This document shows, in pieces, positions 17,484 to 25,294 of a DNA stretch of 25,294 bases. The notes below the pieces were generated by a model. That model saw nothing but the letters and a program-made list of their open reading frames with translations, searched no databases and had not been told where the DNA came from. Every line of letters begins with the position of its first letter. Within the stretch, counting starts at the first letter, position 1. The translations under genes and the position numbers were made by a program. The stretch spans positions 1-25,294 of the forward strand of contig JADJMM010000020.1 of assembly GCA_016709575.1 (NCBI GenBank), given 5' to 3'. Source of the DNA: Sphingobacteriaceae bacterium. GTDB lineage: Bacteria; Bacteroidota; Bacteroidia; B-17B0; Aurantibacillaceae.

Positions 17484-19522
17484 CTATTCTTCTTCTTCTT
17501 CGCGAGATACTTTAGCCTTGTTAGTAGGAGCTGTTTTAGGAGCTTAGGCTCGTTATAATCCCAACTTACAATTCCGAATACAGTACGACGATTTTTAGCA
17601 TGTAAGCTTCTTTTCTTCTTTAGTTTTTGCTTTGTTGATTACATCGTCTTTTACTAATAAACGAGTCTCACCATAACCCCTTGCACTCATACGAGCTAAA
17701 GGAATTTTCTTTTCGTTAGCTAGATAGTCAACACAAGATTGAGCACGAGCCTGAGAAAGAACTAAGTTTTTGGATCAGAACCACGGCTATCTGTATGGCA
17801 GATAACTGAATAATAATAGTAGGGTTATCAACTAAAGTTTGGTATAAGAAGTTTAATGAATCTTTAGACTCGGACGTAAGTCAGCTTTTCCTGGGTCATA
17901 TAATACAGCAGGGAAACGGATTCCTTTTCAACCGGAACAACTTCGAAATCTTTCATGAAGTCTTTTGATTCTTTTTCACCGCAGTAGTTAAAGCACCCAT
18001 ATCTTTTAGACGCTAAGTAACCATCTTTATAAGTTGCAGAAACTGTTTGTTTGCTTGTTTCGATAGTAACGGTGTAAGAAACGTTTTCTTTTAATTTGAA
18101 AGCGTAACCGCCTTCGTTACCAGTAGTAGCATCATTAATTGTTCCATCCTTCCTTGCATCTTAACTTTGGCGTTAGAAACAGGCTCACCTTTTACCAACG
18201 CCTTTGCTACCTCCGTTTGATACAACTTACCTTTAAGTTAAATACTAATGGTGGTAAATAGAATGACCAAATATCATCACTTCCTTTTCCGCCTTCACGG
18301 TTAGAAGAGAAATAACCACGTTGTTTTTTTCCTTCAAATGCGATACCGAAATCGTCAGCACCAGAGTTTAAAGGAACTTTTAAGTTTTCAGGTGCTTTTG
18401 TGAATTTACCATCAGCACCAATTTCAGATTTGAAAATATCTAAACCACCCATACCAGGATGCGAGTTAGAAGAGAAATATAAAGTCTTGCTATCGTCAGA
18501 TACATAAGGATACATTTCATCGTTAGAACCGTTAATTTGCGGACCTAAGTTGATTGGTAAACTCCAAGTATTACCTTTTGCATCATAAACTGTTTTCCAG
18601 ATATCAGCACCACCAAATCCACCTTTCATACGAGAAACAAAATAAACTGTTTTACCATCAGCAGATAAAGCCGGGTGACCGAACTGAACTGAATCGATGT
18701 TAAATGGAAGTTTAACAGGCTCAGCCCAACCAGAACCTTGCTTTTTAGCCATGTATAATTGACAACCTGATTTTTGAGATTTAATTTCAGGACAACGAGT
18801 CATTAACATGAAATCACCTTTTTTAGAAACAGCTGCAGCACCATCATTAAATGCACTACTAACAGCACCAGCTAAAATAACAGGAGTTGACCACTTACCA
18901 TTTTTATCTAATTTGGTCTCATACATTTTAGAGTGATTTTGACCAGTTGTGTATCTTGTTTTGGTTAACACCTTCATGTGAGTTGAAGTAAATACTAAAG
19001 TGTTATTTTTTTATCAGAGTAGGTGGAGAGAAATCAGACTCTTTAGAGTTGATTAAAGCCATGTTCTCGATTTTGTAACGACCCGGGCTATCTTTCCATT
19101 GTTGAGCTAACTCACTTGACTTAACACCCTTATCCCCACGAGGATCAGAAGGGGCTAATTTTTTGAGGTTTTGATATTCAGTAATTGCTTCAGGATATTT
19201 ACCTTGAGATTTTAAAACATCAGCTAATCTTACAATAGCTTCAGGATCAGGGTATTTAGCCGCAATAGCTTTTTGATAGTAAGTTTCAGCGCTTTTCATA
19301 TCGTTAATCTCTTGATATGCGAAAGCTGTTCTAAACAAAACCTTAGCTTTCATATCGGCTTTTGTAACCGAAGTATATGCTGATTTGTATAACTCAACCG
19401 CCGAGAAGTACTGGTGGTTTTCGAATGCTAAATCAGCCTTAGCCAATGCTTTCTGAGCAATTACAGGAGATGACATGCAAATAACTCCCCGCAATTACTG
19501 TAAGTTTGGTGATTTGTTTCAT
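17484..19522 (-). CDS. porE: PorE-like TPR/beta-propeller/OmpA-domain protein, T9SS-associated, frameshifted
   Basis: A periplasmic protein of about 675 residues with the architecture of T9SS component PorE. The start is MKQITKLTVIAG, a signal peptide; a frameshift near 19485 follows it. Residues about 25-160 hold TPR helices (AKADLAFENHQYFSAVELYK, FRTAFAYQEINDMKSAETYY, RLADVLKSQGKYPEAITEYQ). Residues about 180-430 hold PD40/WD40-like strands (GHPALSADGKTVYFVSRMKG, MYPYVSDDSKTLYFSSNSHP, GIAFEGKKQRGYFSSNREGG). A carboxypeptidase-regulatory-like segment follows (VKGEPVSNAKVKMQG). The C-terminus reconstructs as an OmpA peptidoglycan-binding domain (FLYQTLVDNPTIIIQLSAHT, LAMRM/SARGYGE-like block) ending in SREEEEE. 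PorE is thought to anchor the secretion machinery to peptidoglycan. Heavy frameshifts lie between 17540 and 18240. PorE is one of several OmpA/PD40 paralogues in this phylum, so orthology needs testing. Confidence 0.85.
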
Positions 19523-19555
19523 AGATAGACTTATTACCTTAAATTTATTAATCCG

Positions 19556-19586
19556 CTAAAATAAGAAAATATTTAAATGTGCAAAA
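19556..19586 (-). promoter_or_regulatory. Candidate sigma-A promoter of the PorE-like gene
   Basis: On the minus strand TTTTG (19582-19586) is followed after 18 bp by TATTTTAG (19556-19563), an approximate -33/-7 pair for Bacteroidota. It lies 33 bp before the start codon, in the gap after the oxidase operon's terminator. Confidence 0.4.
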
Positions 19587-19596
19587 ATTTTTAATA

Positions 19597-19624
19597 AATA
19601 AACCCACCATTCGGCGGGTTTATT
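19597..19624 (-). terminator. Rho-independent terminator of the cytochrome oxidase operon
   Basis: The minus strand has a 12-bp stem AATAAACCCGCC, loop GAAT, GGTGGGTTTATT (one G-T pair) and then a T-rich run. It begins 6 bp after the stop of the subunit IV gene. Confidence 0.85.
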
Positions 19625-19630
19625 TTAATG

Positions 19631-20104
19631 TTAATGGTGCTCAGCACCATGTTCAGAGGCTGCAGCTTCGTGCCCTCCACCATGATGTGCTCCTGATCTT
19701 AAATCTTCTTGCTGTTTAACCAATAATTGGTCGATAGGCGTGCGGTTTGCAGGTTTACCTGAGTATGTACCCTCGTTTAGTGAAATAAATATCAAATAGA
19801 ACATAAATACAACATAAGGAGCTAAAACAGTATATTTAAAGAACTTTGCTTCGTGTCCTAAGTGCATGAAAGCCATTACGATAAAACCTGCCTTAACAAT
19901 CGTTAAACCAATGAAAAGGGTTTTTAACCATAAAGTTCCAGACCAACCGTTGCCAGGGGCCATGAAACCAATAATTAATTCAAAAATTGTAATGATTAAC
20001 ATTATCCAAAACACATTCCAAAGAGTACGGCGTAATTTTTTACCGTCTTCTTCATTATGTGCGGCCATTTTTTCGTATTCAGGATAATCGTCGTGGAATT
20101 CCAT
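19631..20104 (-). CDS. Cytochrome c oxidase subunit IV (caa3-type)
   Basis: A small membrane subunit of 157 residues and the only intact oxidase gene here. Three membrane spans are visible: TLWNVFWIMLIITIFELIIG, WLKTLFIGLTIVKAGFIVM and YTVLAPYVVFMFYLIFISL. The sequence KAGFIVMAFMHLGHEAKFF is typical of the bacterial COX IV family, which assists assembly and stability of the heme-copper oxidase. The N-terminus MEFHDDYPEYEKMAAHNEED is charged. The C-terminus is His-rich (GAHHGGGHEAAASEHGAEHH), which could bind metal, but that is inference. It is last in the ctaB-coxIII-coxIII-coxIV order, 20 bp after the subunit III gene, and is followed by a strong terminator. Length fits the family as usually seen in Bacteroidota. 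Confidence 0.9.
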   Translation of the reverse strand: MEFHDDYPEYEKMAAHNEEDGKKLRRTLWNVFWIMLIITIFELIIGFMAPGNGWSGTLWLKTLFIGLTIVKAGFIVMAFMHLGHEAKFFKYTVLAPYVVFMFYLIFISLNEGTYSGKPANRTPIDQLLVKQQEDLRSGAHHGGGHEAAASEHGAEHH

Positions 20105-20124
20105 AATTCTTAGTTTTTAAGTTT

Positions 20125-20838
20125 TTACAATAAATAAAAGAAGGTAAATACAAATACCCATACCAAATCTACGAAGTGCCAATAAAGCCCTACTTTTCAA
20201 CCATTTCATAATGACCACGTCTTTCGTAAGTACCCATTATAACGTTCATAAATATGACAAAATTGATAACCACCCTAAAATACGTGGGTTCCGTGGAAAC
20301 CGGTTATAAAGAAGAAGAAATTAGCAAATTGAGGGGCTCCATACTCGTTTACGGTCATATTAGCTCCGTAAACGGTTTTTTGAACATAGTTCCCATTGGA
20401 TCCCAAACCATTTAAGCGCTCCTGCATCAGTTCCAACAATAAAGTGATACCACTCCCATGCTTGTGAACCTACGAAAGCTAAACCTCCAACGATAGTCCA
20501 GAACATCCAGATTAAACGCTAACGTCTGTTATTACGGTGACCAGCCTCTACAGCTAATACCATTGTAACCGACGACATAATTAATATAAAGGTCATTAAA
20601 CCTACATAAGCCAAAGGAATATGCGCTTCAACAAATGGAAAGTGAGTAAATACGTTTTCAGCTTTCGGCCATACGTCGAATATTATGACGGATAAATCCG
20701 TAGGCACAAAGTAACCTCGAAAGTTAAAGCATCGGAAATAAGGAAAAACCACATGAAGATCTTTCCGTAACTTAGTCTGAATGGGGATTGACCACCGCTC
20801 CAGGCTTCTTTTGGGTCTAGTTCTGCTGAATGAGACAT
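20125..20838 (-). CDS. Cytochrome c oxidase subunit III, longer paralogue, frameshifted
   Basis: A heme-copper oxidase subunit III of about 238 residues. The start is MSHSAELDPKEAWSGGQSPF, followed by RLSYGKIFMWFFLISDALTF, the usual first membrane span. Next come FVEAHIPLAYVGLMTFILIM, SVTMVLAVEAGHRNNRR, a span resembling VWMFWTIVGGLAFVGSQAWE, the motif W(Y)HF, and the C-terminus WHFVDLVWVFVFTFFYLL-stop. The ending is diagnostic of subunit III. Frameshifts near 20745, 20520, 20400, 20340, 20270 and 20190 break the raw frame. The protein supports subunit I stability and proton pumping. It lies 33 bp after the shorter paralogue, and two consecutive subunit III genes are a normal arrangement in Bacteroidota oxidase clusters. 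Subunits I and II are not in the window. Confidence 0.88.
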
Positions 20839-20871
20839 AGTTTTAACAAAATTAAATTTTACACTGCAATT

Positions 20872-21468
20872 TTAACGAATAAAATATAAACAAAATAAAT
20901 ATACCCATAAAACGCTTAAAAATGCCAGTAAAGGCCGCAGCTCAATACCTAAGGCGTTTTCCGCTGTATACTTCTCCCGTAAGAATTTATTAACACAACC
21001 ATGAGGGAAATTATCCCCTAAAAGATAGGCCCAGTGGGCTAAAACAAATAGGATGAAAAAGGAACCTGATGGATTACTGTATTTCCCTCCCAAAACAACG
21101 CCGTGGTCAAATAAATCGCCTAACCGAGATATTGACAGTCCAAAAACGAAGTCTAAAATAAGGGTGGTTAAAGTGCCCCAAATAATGCCTTTTGTTTGGT
21201 CTGTTTTTTTACTGCACTTTGAACCTCAAAGAAAAACAATACTGCTTAAAACAATTACTGCTGTACTTACAATAAACATTTCCGGCACATTAAATAACAA
21301 CCAATTTCCGGCATTCTGTCGAACAATGTAGGCGCTGGTTAAGCCAGCCCAAAACATTATCATACTGATGATGCCAATCCATAATAAAGCTTTTGCTGAT
21401 TTACGCTTGGCTACTAATAAATCCTCTTTTAAAGTTGGACTTGGTTTGTATTTAATTTCTGATTCCAT
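20872..21468 (-). CDS. Cytochrome c oxidase subunit III family protein, shorter paralogue, one frameshift
   Basis: A protein of about 198 residues with about five membrane spans. It opens MESEIKYKPSPTLKEDLLVA and contains KALLWIGIISMIMFWAGLTS, AYIVRQNAGNWLLFNVPEMF, STAVIVLSSIVFLFEVQSAV, FGLSISRLGDLFDHGVVLGG, PSGSFFILFVLAHWAYLLGD and a terminal span ending LFCLYFIR. These match the short subunit III-like proteins found beside the full-length subunit III in Bacteroidota caa3 clusters. One frameshift near 21200 (poly-A/T run) breaks the frame. Its ATG begins 1 bp after the ctaB stop, which indicates translational coupling within the operon. Confidence 0.88.
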
Positions 21469-21469
21469 T

Positions 21470-22366
21470 TTAAGCTTTTGTCATAAGTGCTAATTGCACA
21501 ACAGGTAAATAAATAATCGCCACAATAAATAATTTCTTAGCATTTTCAATGGTTGGAATCCTATAAAAATTATACGCTTGCAAAGCTAAGGTAATCCCAA
21601 ATACTAAAACAATGATTCCTGTCATCGTCAACCAACAAAACCAAATACATACGGCAACAAACTAATCGGAATCAAAAATAAAGAATACACCAAAATCTGA
21701 AATTTTGAAACGTCATCCCGACCACCTGCCGAAGGCAACATCATAAACCACCTTCGCATAATCATCATGGTTAAACCAGGCTAATGACCAAAATGAGGGA
21801 GTTCGCCGAAAAATTGAATCGAAAATAAAAGAAACGCAAAGAAAGTTATCGTTCCAAAACCTTCAGTAGCTGCAACAGCGCCAATTAAAGTTGGTAAAGC
21901 GCGGGAAAAGCTCCCACAAAACCGACAAAGGTGTTTTGCGTTTTAAAGGTGTGTAAACAAGCGCATATAAAACAATAGAAACAAAACCTAAAATACCACT
22001 CAAAGGGTTAGTAAAAACCCACAATAAAACAGTTCCGCCAATTCCAAATGCTGAACAAAATAAAAGCGATTCAATTACATTTAATTTACCAGTTGGAAGG
22101 GGTCGGTTTTTGGTGCGGTCCATCAACTTATCCAAATCTTTTTCAATGATCATATTGAACCGTTTGCAGCCGCTGTAACCATAAAACCTCCAATAGAAAG
22201 TGCTACAAATTTGCTGATAATTATTGGTTTCAGCAACGGTTAAATAAGTGAATGGCGGAGAAAACTACTAAGCCTGCTAAACGGTATTTTGTCTAGCATC
22301 CAAAAACCACGGAATTTGGAATAGTCGGTGGCTTCTGTTTTAATATCTTGCGAGGTGGCGTTCAAT
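21470..22366 (-). CDS. ctaB: Protoheme IX farnesyltransferase (heme O synthase), frameshifted
   Basis: A UbiA-family integral membrane prenyltransferase of about 298 residues. It adds a farnesyl group to protoheme to make heme O, needed for the oxidase encoded downstream. The diagnostic motif DLDKLMDRTKNRPLPTGKL contains the Asp-rich, Mg-diphosphate-binding site. Other recognisable parts are FTNPLSGILGFVSIVLYALV, YTPLKRKTPLSV.WG (damaged), a GSIPGALP-like block hidden by frameshifts near 21900, and a C-terminus YLPVVQLALMTKA. The start is uncertain: the sequence reads CATTGAACGCC before ATSQDIKTEATDYSKFRGFW, so either TTG at 22365 or an ATG carrying one extra T. At least five frameshifts. The gene follows the ABC exporter gene closely and precedes the subunit III genes. 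Confidence 0.9.
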
Positions 22367-22385
22367 GCGAGAGCAAATGTAGCAA

Positions 22386-24104
22386 TTAATTTTTTGAAGC
22401 TCGAATAAACCGAAATAATCGCCTTTTAAATTTAACAAATCCTGATGCGTTCCACTTTCACTAATTTCTCCGTTTTTTAGATACAAAATTGTATCGGCAT
22501 GACGGATACTGGAAATGCGGACTAATAATTATGCAAGTTTTATTTTGCATGATGCGTTTTAAATTATTTAAAATTAGAGATTCAGTTTCTGTGTCAACAG
22601 CCGACAAACAATCGTCAAAATTAAAATTTCAGGATTCTTAATTATGGCTCTTGCAATGGACACGCGTTGTTTTTGTCCGCCTGAAAGTGTGATACCTCTT
22701 TCACCAACTAAGGTTTCAAATTTATTTGGAAATTCCTGAATGTTATTATATACCGAAGCGTTTTTTGCAGCGGTTTAATTTCTTCTTACTAAATTCTTTT
22801 CGGAAGCAAATGAAATATTATTCGCAATAGTGTCGCTAAGTAAAAAAAACTTCTTATGGAACTATTCCCATACTTTTTCTTAAATCCGATAAGTTGAGGT
22901 GCTTAATGTTTTTATTATCCATTAAAATTTCTCCTTGTTCTGTATCAAATCCGACTTAACAATTGCGCGATAGTAGATTTCCTGAACCAACCGGACCTGT
23001 AATTCTAATATTTGTCCGGGCTTAACATGAAACGAAATGTTTTTTAAAGCGGTGATGCCTGTTTCGGATAGGTGAACGAAACGTTGCTGAATTTAATATC
23101 ACCTTCAATTTTTGTTTCACTTGTCGAATCATTTTTGATAGCAGAAGGTGTTTTTAAAAACTCATTGATTCTTGTTTGTGAAGCAGCAGCGCGTTGAATT
23201 AAAGAAGTGACCCATCCTAGCGCAGCAAATGGGCAGGTGAGTCGGTATACATTCATAATAATCAGGAATATTTCCGCTTGATTTTTTTATGCATCACTAA
23301 ATAACCGCCATACCAAATGGTAATCATCACACTTGAACCAATCATCAACACCATAGTGGGCTGAAAATACGATTCGATTGTGGCGAGTTTTAGATTTTCT
23401 TTTTTATAAATATCACCTTTCTCATCTAAACTTTTTGTAAAATAATTTTCCTGCGCATAAGCTTTAATTACCCTTATAGAGGCAAAACTTTCTTTGTGCA
23501 TGCGATGAGATTCGATAATTTGCTGAACTTTATTACTGCGTTTATTTATTTTGTCGGATACTTTATAAATAATAAATGATAAAACAGGAAGTGGAATAAA
23601 AACCATTAATGTTAATTCCCAATTTACATTCAACATAAAAACTAAAACTGTAATTACGGTTACTAATGTGTTCACCAAATACATTACAGCAGGACCAGTG
23701 TACATTCTCACCTTTCCAACATCTTCGGTAATACGATTCATTAAATCGCCCGTACTGTACTGCTTGTAAAAACTTACATCTAATGATTGGTAATGCTGAT
23801 AGATTTCATTTTTCTGATCGTATTCAATGTGTCGGCTCATTACAATAATGGTTTGTCGCATTAAAAACATAAACAAACCACTTGTTAAGGCTAATCCAAT
23901 TATAGTTAAACCATAAGTGATGAAAATAGAGGTGTCAGAAAAATTATTTTCGGCAATATATTTTAAAACAGTGTTAGTGCCTTTACGAACAATTACAGCT
24001 TGGTAGGTTCCGAAAATAGTAGAGAGCGAAACAAATAAAATGCCCATTAATAAGAGCCATTTGTATTTTATGAAGTAGTGATTTAAGGAGAGGAGCGATT
24101 TCAC
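22386..24104 (-). CDS. ABC exporter half-transporter (MsbA/MdlB-like TMD-NBD fusion), frameshifted
   Basis: An inner-membrane ABC exporter of about 573 residues. It uses GTG at 24104 (MKSLLSLNHYFIKYKWLLLM). The membrane domain has six expected helices, with IYQHYQSLDVSFYKQYSTGD and LMNRITEDVGKVRMYTGPAV in the first coupling region, and SHRMHKESFASIRVIKAYAQ before helix five. The nucleotide-binding domain shows FSNVSFTYPKQ, a frame-damaged Walker A near 22980, and the signature LSGGQKQRVSIARAIIKNPE followed by a Walker B region. The C-terminus is NGEISESGTHQDLLNLKGDY, then FGLFELQK and a stop. Many frameshifts fall in the second half. The substrate cannot be told from sequence; lipids or drugs are usual for the family. 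It is divergent from the acyltransferase gene with 62 bp between them. Confidence 0.88.
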
Positions 24105-24166
24105 TTTGTAAAGATTAGTTCTTAAACTACAATAATTGGCTTAATTGTTTTGTATTTTTTACAACA

Positions 24167-25294
24167 ATGATTTGGAATTTGATACGTCTATATAATGGGT
24201 TTAGGGATGGATACCTTTACAAAAGGTATGGAATCAAGAACAAAAAAGCATTTCAATAAATAATCCGGTAATTGTAGCTATTAACCATCCTAACGCGTTT
24301 ATGGACCCAGCTATGTTTAGTTTTATTTGTTACCCCCTAAGTTTTATTTTTAGCACGAGGCGATGTTTTAAGCCTGGCATTGTCAAGTTATGTTTTTGAA
24401 GGTTTAGGTATTGCCCCAATTTTCAGAATGCAAGATGGTGGTAAAGAGGGGTTGAAAAAAAATGATGAAACCTACAGAAGGGTTTTGGCATGTTAAAAAA
24501 AATAAAAAGTAATCATTTTTGCTGAAGGTCTTTGTGTACAAGAACGCCGTTTACGCCCCTTAAAAAGGGGTGCCCCCGCATGGTGTTTAATGCCATGGAA
24601 GAAATAAATAACCCAAACTTAACGGTAGTTCCTGTTGGAGTTAATTATACTAATCCAAAAAAATTCAGAAGCAATTTGTTTTATAATATTGGCGAACCTA
24701 TTCGTGTGGCTGATTTTATGGAAGAGTATAAAGCACAACCTGCACGCACTTTAAATACGTTTATAAAAGTTCTGGAACCAAAAATGAAAGAACTTATAGT
24801 ACATATTGATAATCCTAAGAATCGATAATTGAGTGGGTTGGTTGGAAGAATTGTTTTGCGTGATTGGTGTAAAAAAGCATCGTTGGAATTATAAAAATTT
24901 GGATCACGAATTAAAAATGGCGCAACAAATAACGGCTATGGTAAATGCAGCCGATGTAGAACAGCATAAGTGTAATTGATGAACTCTCAATGAAAAATGT
25001 AAGGCGTATTTCAAAATCTTAACACATTAAAAATCCGAGATTGGTTAGTAAATCCGCACCATAAATCAAAAGTAAGTTGGCTACTTTTTTCTAAGAACAA
25101 TTTTATTAGTTGTGTTTTCTCCGCTTTGGATTCGTGGACTTATAGGAAATTATTTACCATACAAAGCCTCTGAAAAAATTACAGACAAAATGGTACGTAA
25201 TGTGGAGTTTCATTCGTCGTTTAACATGGCTATCGGTACTATTTTAATGTGGATTTATTATGGCATTCAGTTTTATGTGGTGAATAAATTAACA
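24167..25294 (+). CDS. PlsC-type 1-acyl-sn-glycerol-3-phosphate acyltransferase family protein, 3'-truncated and frameshifted
   Basis: A membrane-associated glycerolipid acyltransferase running off the right edge. From ATG 24167 the joined frames read MIWNLIRLYNGFRDGYLYKR, then VIVAINHPNAFMDPAMF, which holds the catalytic NHxxxxD motif (around 24280-24320). FEGLGIAPIFRMQDGGKEGL and FAEGLCVQERRLRPLKKGAP follow, the latter being the EG-type phosphate-binding motif. VVPVGVNYTNPKKFRSNLFY and IGEPIRVADFMEEYK come next. After the acyltransferase core there is a long extension containing KAYFKILTHLKIRDWLVNPH, a membrane span LLFLRTILLVVFSPLWIRGL, and a second hydrophobic segment at the edge. This extended form (over 370 residues) is familiar from Bacteroidota. 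It probably acylates lysophosphatidate or a related lipid. Frameshifts lie near 24250, 24335, 24360, 24500, 24825 and 24970. The upstream 62 bp shared with the ABC gene must hold its promoter, but I see no clear -7 box. Confidence 0.87.

Noticed and set aside
17484..18240. The fragmented OmpA end as a separate small pseudogene.
   Set aside because: Joined frames give a continuous OmpA domain in the right place after the propeller, ending in a normal stop and terminator, so it is one frameshifted gene.
20125..21468. Two adjacent subunit III genes as a recent duplication.
   Set aside because: The proteins differ in length and sequence, and the pair of long and short forms is usual in Bacteroidota caa3 oxidase clusters.
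22228..22240. A 13-base exact match to the operator half site (minus strand CCGTTGCTGAAAC).
   Set aside because: It lies inside ctaB coding sequence, lacks a second half site at 20-21 bp, and has no -7 box 27 bp downstream, so it is probably coincidental.
1..25294. Insertion sequences, phage genes, toxin-antitoxin pairs, tRNA or rRNA genes and CRISPR arrays.
   Set aside because: I looked for transposase motifs, target-site duplications, clover-leaf structures and spaced short repeats and saw none I could support.

Overview
The window is an AT-rich stretch from a member of the Bacteroidota. It holds type IX secretion (T9SS) C-terminal sorting domains, a PorE-like T9SS protein, TAnnTTTG-type -7 promoter elements, few purine-rich ribosome binding sites, a caa3-type oxidase cluster and an aerobic tyrosine-degradation gene. 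Nearly every long gene is interrupted by single-base frameshifts, often at homopolymers, while all motifs remain readable across them. This looks like uncorrected long-read sequence rather than mass gene decay, so CDS limits below span the reconstructed genes.

Layout. Plus strand, 1-3388: the 3' part of 4-hydroxyphenylpyruvate dioxygenase, an uncharacterised multi-pass membrane protein, and an ETHE1-like metallo-beta-lactamase with two rhodanese domains (predicted persulfide dioxygenase). A shared hairpin terminator follows. Minus strand, 3450-10477: four exported, T9SS-sorted proteins in tandem. Three are built from seven SBBP (DFDPG-type) beta-propeller blades and one carries an Ig-like/LamG region. 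Minus strand, 10576-14274: a LytTR response regulator and a two-component-propeller/Y_Y_Y sensor histidine kinase. Minus strand, 14307-19522: an AddA/RecB-like helicase-nuclease and a PorE-like TPR/propeller/OmpA protein. Minus strand, 19631-22366: ctaB, two subunit III genes and subunit IV of cytochrome c oxidase. Minus strand, 22386-24104: an ABC exporter half-transporter. Plus strand, 24167 to the edge: a PlsC-type acyltransferase.

The main discovery is a regulatory module. Each of the four secreted-protein genes has its own copy of a tandem direct repeat (half sites close to TTGTCCRTTSCTGAA, period 20-21 bp). In every case it sits exactly 27 bp upstream of a TAnn(T/A)TTG -7 element. A fifth, degenerate copy with the same 27-bp spacing and a perfect TAAGTTTG lies before the LytTR regulator gene. 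LytTR domains bind direct repeats about two helical turns apart, so I infer a compact local regulon: the propeller kinase signals to the LytTR regulator, which switches on four individually promoted and individually terminated T9SS cargo genes and probably its own gene. The PorE-like protein about 9 kb away belongs to the secretion pathway these cargo proteins would use.
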